Assembly (NCBI RefSeq): GCF_029953285.1
Contig: NZ_JASAOI010000081.1
Location: 1-64,000 of the forward strand
Length of the DNA stretch: 64,000 nt
Direction: 5' to 3'
Source: Yinghuangia seranimata
GTDB lineage: Bacteria > Actinomycetota > Actinomycetes > Streptomycetales > Streptomycetaceae
The notes under the pieces are model-generated. The model saw nothing but the letters and a program-made list of their open reading frames with translations, had not been told where the DNA came from and searched no databases. This document shows, piece after piece, positions 8,440 through 17,204 of this stretch. The number at the start of each line of letters is the position of its first letter. The stretch's first letter is position 1. The translations under genes and the position numbers were made by a program.

Positions 8440-9987
8440 GTGGCAGAGAGCGGATACCTCGTGGGTGAAGTCGAGCAGGAGCACGGCGAGTCGGGCGACG
8501 GTCCCGCGGTGGACGCGGGACAGCCCGAGACGCAGGACGCTCCGATACCTCCCGCGCGCCGCCGCAGGCGGTGGAAACGGGTGCTCGTCAGCATGGCCGT
8601 CGCGATGGCGGTGCTGCTGGCCGGCGCCGGCGTCACCGCGTACGTGCTCTACAAGCGGCTCGACAACCAGATCACCAAGGAAGAGGTCGCCGAGAAGATC
8701 GGCCCCGAGCGCCCGCCGGTGATGCCCGAGGCGTACGGCGCGGTCAACATCCTGCTGATGGGATCGGACGACCGCACCGGCGAGAACATCGAGTACGGCG
8801 ACATCGGCGAGGGCACCAAGCGCTCGGACACGACGATCCTTCTGCACCTTGCCGCGGACCGGAAGAGCTCGGTCGCGGTGAGCATCCCGCGCGACCTGAT
8901 GGTGCAGATCCCCTCGTGCGTCCGCGAGGACGGCACGCAGTCGCGCGCCTACAAGGACCAGTTCAACCACGCCTTCGAGATCGGCGGTTCCGCCTGCACG
9001 ATCAAGACGATCGAGCAGATGACGCAGATCAAGGTCGACCACCACATCGTCGTCGACTTCACCGGGTTCAAGCACATGGTGGACGCGGTCGAGGGCGTCG
9101 AGGTGTGCGTGTCGAAGCCGATCAAGGACCGCTCGTCGAACCTGGACCTGCCGGCCGGCCGGCAGAAGCTGGACGGCGAGCAGTCGCTGGCGTACGTGCG
9201 GGCCCGCAAGGCGCTCGACGACGGCAGCGACACGCAGCGCATGACGCGCCAGCAGCGCTTCCTGGCGTCGCTCATGAACAAGGTGAAGTCGAACGGCGTG
9301 CTGTTCAACCCGGTGAAGCTGTACCAGCTGGTCGACGCCGGCACCCGGTCGATCACCGCGGACCCGGGCCTCGCCTCGCTCGACGACCTGACCAAGCTGT
9401 CGCGCAGCGTCTCGAACATCCCGAGCGACAAGTCGGCGTTCCTGACCGTGCCGCGCCAGCCGTACCGCTACGACGGCAACCGCGACGAGCTCGTGCAGCC
9501 GGGCGCGGACGCGCTGTTCACCGCGATCCGGTACGACCGGGTCGCGGTCGGCAAGGCGGCGCCGGGCGAGACGGTCGACCCGGGCGGCAGCGTGCGAATA
9601 GACGACGCGGCCGCGGCCGGACAGCCGGCCGGCAAGCCGACGCCGTCGACCACGTACGACGAGGACGGCAACCGCATCACCCTGCCGCCGACGAGCAAGC
9701 CGACCGGGTCCGACAAGCGCTCCCCGTCGCCGACGGCGACCGAGCACGCGACGGACGGCGCCACGAGCACGGACGACCCGGCGGGCACACCGTCGTCGTC
9801 CGCGACGGAGACCGCGCGGGACCAGGCGTCCCCGTCCGGTTCCGCGACCGGAACCCCGTCGGGCACGCCCACCGGGTCGCCCGGCGCGTCGCCGTCGGGA
9901 ACCGCGTCCGCGGGCCCGTCGTCCCCTCCTGCGGGCCCCATCGTCACGGTGACGGGCCGGACGCCGGATCAGGACGTGTGTGCGTGA
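8440..9987 (+). CDS. LCP family ligase with Ser/Thr/Pro-rich tail
   Basis: Predicted glycopolymer-peptidoglycan ligase. The membrane segment lies about 47-70 residues from GTG 8440. The LCP domain shows LLMGSDDRTG, RSDTTILLHL, SIPRDLMV, VDHHIVVDFTGF and YVRARKALDDGSDTQRM. Unlike its neighbours it has no LytR_C domain. After residue about 370 it becomes a low-complexity Ser/Thr/Pro/Gly tail of more than 100 residues, probably extending through the wall, and ends PDQDVCA. The start is uncertain: GTG 8440 has GGAGG 14 bases upstream, and GTG 8461 is also possible. Confidence 0.88.
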   Translation: MAESGYLVGEVEQEHGESGDGPAVDAGQPETQDAPIPPARRRRRWKRVLVSMAVAMAVLLAGAGVTAYVLYKRLDNQITKEEVAEKIGPERPPVMPEAYGAVNILLMGSDDRTGENIEYGDIGEGTKRSDTTILLHLAADRKSSVAVSIPRDLMVQIPSCVREDGTQSRAYKDQFNHAFEIGGSACTIKTIEQMTQIKVDHHIVVDFTGFKHMVDAVEGVEVCVSKPIKDRSSNLDLPAGRQKLDGEQSLAYVRARKALDDGSDTQRMTRQQRFLASLMNKVKSNGVLFNPVKLYQLVDAGTRSITADPGLASLDDLTKLSRSVSNIPSDKSAFLTVPRQPYRYDGNRDELVQPGADALFTAIRYDRVAVGKAAPGETVDPGGSVRIDDAAAAGQPAGKPTPSTTYDEDGNRITLPPTSKPTGSDKRSPSPTATEHATDGATSTDDPAGTPSSSATETARDQASPSGSATGTPSGTPTGSPGASPSGTASAGPSSPPAGPIVTVTGRTPDQDVCA

Positions 9988-10230
9988 CGCCACAGTACGG
10001 GCCAGGATCCCGCCTGGGACGATCAGCGACGATCGCCAAACGGCAGGTTCGCTACGTATGGTGTCTGTCGGCTTCGCCCGGCCCGGTCGGCACCGGCGGC
10101 GGCTCGGAACTTCCCCGCTAGGGTGGCAGTTTCGTAAATCGGACCAGTACAGCGCGAGCGGGGGACTGCGCCGCAAGGCACACCACACCAGGCACGGCAC
10201 CAGAAACAGGATCGGGAGGGGAAGCGGGTC

Positions 10231-12066
10231 GTGAACGCAGGCAACGCACCCAGGCACGGCGGGCAGGGGAACGGACTCGAGTCCCTGAACGACGCCGACG
10301 TCGCCGACCTGTGGGTCATGGACCCGAACACCGGCAGCTACCGGCTCCGCACCCCCGAGGGACAGGTCCCGGCGCCCGGCGCGGCCCCGGAGGACGACGC
10401 CTTCGCGGGGCTGTACCGCGACTCCGACAGCAGCGGCCGCGCCGACCGCCGCCGCGCCGCCGCCGCGACCGCCACCGAGGCCCCTCCGGAGGCGCCGCCG
10501 TCGCGCACCACGCGCCGTACCGCGCCGCCGCCCAAGAGCAAGCTGAAGAAACGGCTCAAGTGGACGGCGCTCGGCCTCGTGCTGACCCTGGTCATCGTCG
10601 CGGGCGCCGCGTACGGCTACTACCTGTACCTCAACAGCCGGATCAAGAAGACCGCCCGCAGCGGCAACAACGAGGTCCCGGCGGCTGCGGCGGACGACCA
10701 GGGCCGCACGCCGCTCAACGTGCTGCTGATCGGTTCGGACAGCCGGCTCGGCAAGGGCAACCAGGGCTACGGCGACGACGACCACCCGGGCCTGGCCGAC
10801 ACCACGATCCTGATGCACATCTCCGCGGACCGCTCGAACGCCACGATGGTGAGCATCCCGCGCGACACGATGGTCGAGCGCCCGAAGTGCACAGTGAACG
10901 GCAAGACCGCCGAGGCGTCGAACGGCCCGTTCCCCTTCAATGAGACCCTCGGCGACAGGTACGGCGGCGCCCCCTGCACCGTCGCCACCGTCGAGCGCAT
11001 GCTCGGCGTCCGAATCGACCACTACCTGATGATCGACTTCAACGGCGTCAAGGAGATGACCAAGGCGGTCGACGGCGTGCCGATCGTGCTCTGCGACCCG
11101 ATCAACGACCCGGTGCGCCCGAACCACGGCGGCGGCACGGGCCTCGTACTGACGGCCGGCCCGCACACGCTCGAAGGCAACGACGCGCTGCAGTTCCTGC
11201 GCGCCCGCCACGCGTTCGGCGACGGCAGCGACCTGGCGCGCATCGAGGCGCAGAAGAGCTTCCTGATGGCGCTCGCGCGCGAGATCAAGAGCAACGCCAA
11301 GTGGAGCAACCCCAAGGCGCTGTTCGACATAGCGCAGGCCGCGACCGGCAACCTACAGGTCGACGAGGGCCTGGGCACGATCGACAAGCTGGTCAGCCTC
11401 GGCAACCAGATCAAGAAGGTGCCGGAGAACCGGATGGCCTTCACCACGCTCCCGAACGAGCCGTACCCGCCGAACCCCGAGCAGCGCGTGCAGCCCGCGC
11501 AGCCGGACGCCCGCAACCTGTGGGCCGCGCTGGCGAAGGACCAGCCGGTGACCAAGGGCGACCCGACCGCGCCCGCCGACCCGAACGCGGCACCGCAGAC
11601 CGCCGCGCCCGCGCCGCCTCCGCCCGCTCCGGTGGACCCCGCGACGATGAAGGTCAGCGTCCGCAACACCACCAAGGCCAAGAAGGCCACCTCGGTCGTC
11701 GAGCAGCTGAACGCGCTCAAGTACAAGGCGTCGGTGGACACCACGAACGACGGCCGGGTGCGGGACAACAGCGTGATCCGCTACCCGAAGGGGCAGTTGG
11801 ACGCGGCCAAGCAGCTCGCCACCGCGGTCGGGCTACCGGACACCGCAATCGAGGAAAGCACGCTCAAGACGACCACGTTCGAGCTGGTGATCGGCTCGGA
11901 CTTCCCGAACCTCAACTCGCCGACCGCGAAGATCCCGGGCGCGACCGCGAACACCTCGACGGCGCCCGCGTCGGGCGCACCCGTCACGGTGCCGCCGGCG
12001 GAGGACCTCAAGCTGAACACGGCCGACAACACCAAGTGCATCTCGACCGGCAAATCGAAGAAGTAG
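10231..12066 (+). CDS. LCP family ligase with LytR_C domain
   Basis: Predicted wall glycopolymer ligase, 611 residues. A long cytoplasmic N-terminus contains DADVADLWVMDPNTG, shared with the next gene. A basic KSKLKKRLK stretch precedes the membrane segment (about 111-131). The LCP domain has LLIGSDSRLGKG, ADTTILMHI, SIPRDTMV, DHYLMIDFNGVKEMTKA and FLRARHAFGDGSDLARIE. After a Pro-rich linker, a LytR_C-like domain begins near VSVRNTTKAK, and the C-terminus has TADNTKCIS. GTG 10231 follows GGGAGGGGAAG. Very close paralogue of the gene at 12183, presumably a tandem duplicate. Confidence 0.9.
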   Translation: MNAGNAPRHGGQGNGLESLNDADVADLWVMDPNTGSYRLRTPEGQVPAPGAAPEDDAFAGLYRDSDSSGRADRRRAAAATATEAPPEAPPSRTTRRTAPPPKSKLKKRLKWTALGLVLTLVIVAGAAYGYYLYLNSRIKKTARSGNNEVPAAAADDQGRTPLNVLLIGSDSRLGKGNQGYGDDDHPGLADTTILMHISADRSNATMVSIPRDTMVERPKCTVNGKTAEASNGPFPFNETLGDRYGGAPCTVATVERMLGVRIDHYLMIDFNGVKEMTKAVDGVPIVLCDPINDPVRPNHGGGTGLVLTAGPHTLEGNDALQFLRARHAFGDGSDLARIEAQKSFLMALAREIKSNAKWSNPKALFDIAQAATGNLQVDEGLGTIDKLVSLGNQIKKVPENRMAFTTLPNEPYPPNPEQRVQPAQPDARNLWAALAKDQPVTKGDPTAPADPNAAPQTAAPAPPPPAPVDPATMKVSVRNTTKAKKATSVVEQLNALKYKASVDTTNDGRVRDNSVIRYPKGQLDAAKQLATAVGLPDTAIEESTLKTTTFELVIGSDFPNLNSPTAKIPGATANTSTAPASGAPVTVPPAEDLKLNTADNTKCISTGKSKK

Positions 12067-12182
12067 TCGCCGCGAGCTGACAAGGCTGCGGCGGAGCGCC
12101 GCGGATCGGGAGCACACGAGCCCCGCGGGACGCGCCGTCGCGCGCCGTTCCCGGGCACACGACGCCGGAGGGGATGCACGGC

Positions 12183-14018
12183 ATGGGTTCGGGCAACGGG
12201 GAACCGGACGCAGGACGCGGAGCCGGGCGGCAGGAGCCGCCCGGCGGACGGCACGGGGCGTCGCACGGACCGGGCGAACCCGACGGCCTCGCCTCCCTGG
12301 ACGACGCCGACATCGCGGACCTGTGGGTCGTCGACCCGCAGACCGGCGAGTTCCGGATGCAGACTCCCGACGAAATCGCAGCGATCGCCGCAGCGGCGGA
12401 CGCCGCGGTCGTCGTGGAGCCGGCCGAGGCCGCCTCGGTTCCGGTGCAACGGGGGCGCGCCGGGCGAGGCCGGGACGCCGCGCCATTCCCGCCCAAGAGC
12501 AAGCTGAAGAAGCGGCTCAAATGGACGGCTATCGGGCTGACCATCACGCTGGTCGCCATCGTCGGTGCCGCATACGGCTACTACGAGTACCTCAACAGTC
12601 GGATAAAGACCGGCGATCCGAGCGCCGCAGTCACCCGCCCACCGGATGCGCCGGTCGACGCCGAAGGCCGCAAGCAGATGAACATCCTGCTGATCGGGTC
12701 CGACTCGCGGGTGGGCGAGGGCAACGACGGCTACGGGGACAAGGGCAGCACCGGCCACGCCGACACGACGATCCTGCTGCATCTCTCCGCGGACCGCTCA
12801 AACGCGACACTGGTGAGCATTCCCCGCGACACCAAGGTGTACAGGCCCGCGTGCAAGAAGGACGGCCAGCCGACCAAGCCCGAGGCCAAAGAGTCGTGGT
12901 TCAACGACAGCATGCTGCAGCCGTACGGTCCATCGTGCACGGTGGCGACCGCCGAGTGGATGCTAGGCGTCAAGATCGACCACTGGCTGATGATCGAGTT
13001 CAAGGGCGTCAAGGAGATGACCAAGGCCGTCGGCGGCGTGGAGGTCAATCTGTGCGACCCTCTGGACGACCCGGTCCTGCCGAACCACGGAGGCGGAACC
13101 GGACTGCATCTGCCAGCCGGCAAGCACCCGATCGAAGGCGAGGACGCCCTCAACTTCCTGCGCGTCCGGCACGGTTTCAAGGACGCCAGCGACCTGGTGC
13201 GCATCGAAGCGCAGAAGGCGTTCCTCGGCTCGCTGGTGCGCGAGATCAAGAACAACGCGAAGTGGAGCAACCCCAAGGCGGTATTCGACATCGCGCAGGC
13301 CGCGACCGGCAACCTGACGGTGGACACCGGGCTCAATCGGATCGAGAAGCTGGTCTCACTTGGCAACGAGATCAAGAAGGTGCCGGAGAGCCGGATGGCG
13401 TTCACCACGCTACCGGTCATCGACGTCCCCAACGAGAACCCCCGCACTCACGTACAGCCGATCGAGCCTAAAGCCACCAATATGTGGACCTCGATCCGCA
13501 ACGACGTGCCGTTCACTGCAGGCGACCCGAACGCCCCGCCGACCTCGGAGCCGCCGCCCGCGCCTGCGACGACCGGTCCGCCGCCCGCACCTCCCGTCGA
13601 CCCGTCGACGATCAAAGTCACGGTGCGCAACTCGACCAAGACCCCCCGCGCCAAGGCGGTGGCAGACCAGCTGAAGGGGCTGCGCTACCAGGCGACCGCA
13701 GACACGAAGAATATTCCGGAACAGCCGAACAGTTCGATCACCTATCCGAAGGGCCAACTGGACACGGCGAAGCAACTCGCGGCGGCAGTCGGCGTCCCGG
13801 AAACCCGGTTGACCGAAGCCACCAAAGGCGAGACGACGTTCACGGTCACTATCGGCCTGGATTTCCCGGCCGCCCAGGCCACTCCGAAGCCCGGCGTGTC
13901 GGCGTCGGGCCCGGTCCTCCCGACGAATCCCACAGCACCCGCGCCGCCGCCCGCAGCAGATGTGAAGCTGAAGACCGCGGACAACGACTCCTGCATCAAG
14001 ACGAGCCACTCGAAGTAA
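12183..14018 (+). CDS. LCP family ligase with LytR_C domain (tandem duplicate of the upstream gene)
   Basis: A 611-residue LCP protein matching the preceding gene along its full length: DADIADLWVVDPQTG in the cytoplasmic part, KSKLKKRLKWTA before the membrane segment, LLIGSDSRVGEG, SIPRDTKV, DHWLMIEFKGVKEMTKA, FLRVRHGFKDASDLVRIE, and a LytR_C domain beginning VTVRNSTKTPRA. It also ends with a TADNDSC tail. ATG 12183 has GGAGGGG about 10 bases upstream; ATG 12174 is too close to that site. By eye its wobble positions are less strictly G/C than in the sister copy, as if it has drifted or was exchanged with a divergent allele. Confidence 0.9.
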   Translation: MGSGNGEPDAGRGAGRQEPPGGRHGASHGPGEPDGLASLDDADIADLWVVDPQTGEFRMQTPDEIAAIAAAADAAVVVEPAEAASVPVQRGRAGRGRDAAPFPPKSKLKKRLKWTAIGLTITLVAIVGAAYGYYEYLNSRIKTGDPSAAVTRPPDAPVDAEGRKQMNILLIGSDSRVGEGNDGYGDKGSTGHADTTILLHLSADRSNATLVSIPRDTKVYRPACKKDGQPTKPEAKESWFNDSMLQPYGPSCTVATAEWMLGVKIDHWLMIEFKGVKEMTKAVGGVEVNLCDPLDDPVLPNHGGGTGLHLPAGKHPIEGEDALNFLRVRHGFKDASDLVRIEAQKAFLGSLVREIKNNAKWSNPKAVFDIAQAATGNLTVDTGLNRIEKLVSLGNEIKKVPESRMAFTTLPVIDVPNENPRTHVQPIEPKATNMWTSIRNDVPFTAGDPNAPPTSEPPPAPATTGPPPAPPVDPSTIKVTVRNSTKTPRAKAVADQLKGLRYQATADTKNIPEQPNSSITYPKGQLDTAKQLAAAVGVPETRLTEATKGETTFTVTIGLDFPAAQATPKPGVSASGPVLPTNPTAPAPPPAADVKLKTADNDSCIKTSHSK

Positions 14019-14024
14019 CGAAAC

Positions 14025-14760
14025 GGCCTCAAGCGCTGCGCGGCCCTCGGATTCCCCTGCTCCGCAGGGGACTTCGGGGCGCGTACGTGATCATCCAGGC
14101 CAGGCCCGGCCCGGCGGTGTGCCGCATGACGACGCGTTGGCCGCCCACCACGACGCAGTCCACGGGTGCGCAGCGTGGCCGTCACGAGCATGCCGTCAGT
14201 CAGGTCGAGAACGCTTGGGCCGAACTCCCGGCCAGGTAGCGCTGAATCGCGCCAGCGAGGGAGCTCAACTCGGGGCAGGTGCCAACCACACGAGTGTGCC
14301 GTTGGCGACGCGGCGTCCGCGTCGGCCCCCGAGGCGACGAGCATCAGCCCGCCGCCAAACGGCGCGCCGCAGCGGCGTGGACTCGCCCGGGCGGCACGCC
14401 GCGAGCCGGCCCGGCGGCGCGACGTACGCGAGGCGGCCGTCGGAGACGATGTCGGTCCCCTCGCCGTCGATGCCCCGTCTGCGGGTGACCCGCAGCCTGT
14501 GGACGACCGGCGTGGCCCGCGAGTCCGACCATCAGCACGGTGCGCGGCCGCCCGGCCAGCGTGGTGGCCCAACCGGGGTCCGTGTCCGCGGCGGGCCCGG
14601 ACGCGGGGCCGCGACGGCGGTCGGCACGACGTCGACCGAGCGGCACCACTGCAGGGGCGGGTCGCTTCGCGCATCCTGTGGCGCTGACCGTTCCGCCCCT
14701 CGTACATCGCGATCTTGTCCGGGACGTCGCCGAGGCACGGCCGCCCATCGTGACCATCAC
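14025..14760 (-). pseudogene. Decayed copy of the beta-propeller gene at 15804-17183
   Basis: The stretch matches the intact minus-strand gene to its right, from the C-terminal end (APKSPAEQG, near 14050) to an N-terminal-half segment (DKIAMYEGRNGQRH, near 14700). The coding frame is broken by several shifts. An internal deletion of roughly 100 bases joins what corresponds to 16636 and 16737 in the intact copy. Recognisable pieces such as FGPSVLDLTDG and LMLVASGADAD fall in different frames. No start or signal segment remains. This is a duplication remnant; the outer limits are approximate. Confidence 0.8.
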
Positions 14761-14869
14761 CTGTGGCGACACACTGGCACGCCATCCGCCGGACCCGCGC
14801 CGCCAAGAGCCACCACCAGAGCCGTGACGACCCACTGTCTGCTCGCCCTCGCCCCAAGACCTGAGACTG

Positions 14870-15331
14870 CAGAACTTACCTCGCACTTTTGCAAATACTC
14901 GGAATTATCCCCCGCATCGCAGGCATAAAAATCTTGATCACATCAAAAAATGACGCAAACCCTCAGAAAGCCCCTTTGCCAACTTCGCGTCATTGCCCGC
15001 AACCAGGCCAACCAACTAAGCTTTCTGATCTCCGGGGCACAACCGGGTCACAACTTCCGGTCCAGTCGGCCAGCACCGGAATGACAGCAGCCGTCGGATC
15101 CAGCGCCACTCAAACGAGCGGCGTCTGAAACCGCTCTGGGAATACCAGAGAGGCTGACATAATTACTCCGCCTCGTATTTTGAGAGTTTCATACCTATGC
15201 CCCTGGACAATACATCAACTAGCGGCGGGGGCATGGGCAGCTACTTGCAGTTTGAACCTCACTTCGCTTGCGACAAAAACCCGCGTTCAGGCAATGGTTA
15301 TGCGCGCAAGCAGGACCTCCACGGAGCAATG
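14870..15331. other. AT-richer intergenic segment, probably acquired DNA
   Basis: Runs such as TAAAAATCTTGATCACATCA stand out against the rest of the window. The segment sits between the decayed beta-propeller copy and the SapA-like gene and contains no convincing coding frame. It probably holds the promoter of that gene. No terminal inverted repeats, integrase or target duplication were recognised. Confidence 0.55.
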
Positions 15332-15754
15332 ATGAAGAACATCGTCCGGCGAACAGCTACATTCAGTGGTGCGGCCCTGCTCTTGGCAGGGGGTGCCCTC
15401 GCCGCAGCGCCATCCGCTTCCGCTGCCACAACCACCGCATACAACGGTGCATGCGGCAGCGGATATCGCGTAGTCCGCACCATGGATATGGGTTGGCGCG
15501 GGAGTGCATTTCTGACCTACAGCTCCACCACTGGGAAGAACTGTGCAGTCGCCGTCCGCGACCCCGGGGACACGCGGGCCAGCGTTGGCATGAGCGTCCG
15601 CCTGTACACTGACAGCGATTGGCAAGAAGACAACGGTGTCTACACCAGGTATGCCGGGCCCGTCTACGTTTACGCCCCTTCGGGGACGTGCGTAAACTGG
15701 GGTGCAGTGATAGACGGCTACTCGAAGCACGAGGAAAACGTCGCCTGCGGCTAA
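15332..15754 (+). CDS. Secreted SapA-like (spore-associated protein A) protein
   Basis: A 140-residue exported protein. A signal peptide (MKNIVRRTATFSGAALLLAG and an Ala-rich stretch to about residue 31) is followed by a small beta-rich domain with YNGACGSGYRVV, SAFLTYSSTTGKNCAVAV, YTRYAGPVYVYAPSGTCVNW and a final CG. Four cysteines are spaced as in the spore-associated SapA family of streptomycetes. ATG 15332 has GGAG five bases upstream; the longer frame from 15197 has no ribosome site. Codon use is less G/C-biased than its neighbours. It lies between a pseudogene and that pseudogene's intact parent, which suggests arrival by insertion. Function is unknown; spore-coat association is family-based inference. 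Confidence 0.75.
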   Translation: MKNIVRRTATFSGAALLLAGGALAAAPSASAATTTAYNGACGSGYRVVRTMDMGWRGSAFLTYSSTTGKNCAVAVRDPGDTRASVGMSVRLYTDSDWQEDNGVYTRYAGPVYVYAPSGTCVNWGAVIDGYSKHEENVACG

Positions 15755-15803
15755 TTCATTCGCCAGCCCAGCAAATTCCAGGACGAAAACTCGAAGTACC
15801 GCT

Positions 15804-17183
15804 TCAGCGCTGCGCGTCTCCCGAAGTGCCCTGCTCCGCAGGGGACTTCGGGGGCGCGTACGCGATCGTCCAGGCGAGTCCCGGCGCTGCGGTGTGCTGC
15901 ACGACGACGCGTTGGCCGCTCACCACCACGCGGTCCACGGGTGTGCGCAGCGTGGTCGGCACGGGCGCGCCGGTGGCGAGGTTGACCACGTGGGGGCCTG
16001 AACTCCCGGGCAGGTAGAGCCGGGTCGCGTCGGCGCCCGCGTCGGCGAGGGAGCTCAGCTCGGGGGCGGGCGCGAACCACGCCGGGGTGCCGTCGACGAC
16101 GCGGTAGGCGGCGACGCCGCGGACGCCGTCCCGGGTCTCGGCGACCAGGACGCGCGGGCCGGCGGTCAGCACCGGTCCGCCGGCGGCGCGCGACCACGCC
16201 TGGCGGCCGGTGGAGTCGTAGGCGGCGAGCACGGTGTCCGCGCCGGAGCCCGAGGCGACCAGCACCCGGCCGTCCTCGACGGCGCGGAACGCGGTCGGCC
16301 CGGCGGGTTCCGGCAGCGCCGCCCGCCACACCGGCACCGACTCCCCCGGGCGGAAGGCCGCGAGCCGCCCCGGGGCCGCGAGGTACACGAGCCGGCCGTC
16401 CGAGGCGATGTCCGTCCAGTCGCCGTCGACGGGCCACCGCCGGGTGACCCGCCCGCTGACGGTGTCTTCTTCCACAGCCTGTGGACGACCGGAGCGGCCC
16501 GACCGGCCGACGAAGAGCACGGTTCCGGGGCGGCCGGTCAGCCCGGTGGCCCAGCCGACGTCCGTGCCGCCGCCGGACCCGGGTGCCGCGGCGGCGTCGG
16601 CGCTCGGCACGACGTCGACCGAGCGGCACCACTGCAGGTAGCCGGAGCGGGCGTCCGCGCCCGTCACCCGGGTCGTGCCGTCCGGGCCCGGCACGATCGT
16701 GAGGGCCCGCAGGTTCTTCATGAAGTAGGCGGTGGGGCGGGTCGCTTCGCGCATCCAGTGGCGCTTGCCGTTGCGCCCCTCGTACATCGCGATCTTGTCC
16801 GGGTCGCCGTCGGCGCGTGCGGCGAGCAGGCCCAACTCGTCGGTGAGCGCGGGGTTTCCGTCCTGTGCGGCGATGGTCCAGACGGGGACGCCGAGTGCGC
16901 CGTCGCCCTCGAACGCGGCGGCGGCCTGGAAGCCCGGGTCACGGCGCGCGGCCCGTAGCGCGGGGTCGTCGAAGGTGGCGAGCGTCGTCACCGGGAACGC
17001 GTCGGGGAACACGGCGTTGTCGGTCAGTTTGTCGAAGTCGCGCCAGCACGGGGCCACTTCGTGCGCCTGGACGGCGACGACGCCAAGTGCCGCGAGCATC
17101 GCGACCGCGCCGCCGCCCGCGACGAGTTTCCCGACCGGAAGCCGCCTCCCGCGCCACCGGCGCGGCGTGCCCACCGAGCGCAC
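15804..17183 (-). CDS. Membrane-anchored PQQ-like beta-propeller protein
   Basis: A 459-residue protein with a basic N-terminus, one membrane segment (about 18-40, KLVAGGGAVAMLAALGVVAV) and an extracytoplasmic region of repeated beta strands, for example VLFVGRSGRSGRPQAV, LVYLAAPGRLAAF, VLVASGSGADTVLAAYDSTG and PHVVNLATGAPVP. This resembles PQQ-binding-like propellers that act as binding scaffolds; no enzyme residues are evident. GTG 17183 begins 21 bases after the stop of the nucleotide-sugar dehydrogenase, so it is probably the last gene of the wecB-dehydrogenase operon and may assist wall-polymer handling. A decayed duplicate lies at 14025-14760. Confidence 0.72.
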   Translation of the reverse strand: MRSVGTPRRWRGRRLPVGKLVAGGGAVAMLAALGVVAVQAHEVAPCWRDFDKLTDNAVFPDAFPVTTLATFDDPALRAARRDPGFQAAAAFEGDGALGVPVWTIAAQDGNPALTDELGLLAARADGDPDKIAMYEGRNGKRHWMREATRPTAYFMKNLRALTIVPGPDGTTRVTGADARSGYLQWCRSVDVVPSADAAAAPGSGGGTDVGWATGLTGRPGTVLFVGRSGRSGRPQAVEEDTVSGRVTRRWPVDGDWTDIASDGRLVYLAAPGRLAAFRPGESVPVWRAALPEPAGPTAFRAVEDGRVLVASGSGADTVLAAYDSTGRQAWSRAAGGPVLTAGPRVLVAETRDGVRGVAAYRVVDGTPAWFAPAPELSSLADAGADATRLYLPGSSGPHVVNLATGAPVPTTLRTPVDRVVVSGQRVVVQHTAAPGLAWTIAYAPPKSPAEQGTSGDAQR

Positions 17184-17204
17184 CCCGGTCGGGCGCGCGG
17201 TCCG

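Noticed and set aside
14038-14062. CCCCTGCTCCGCAGGGG read as a terminator after the fourth LCP gene
   Set aside because: The same sequence occurs near 15830 inside the intact beta-propeller gene, where it encodes its C-terminal PKSPAEQG segment, so it is coding-derived, although it could still terminate transcription by chance.
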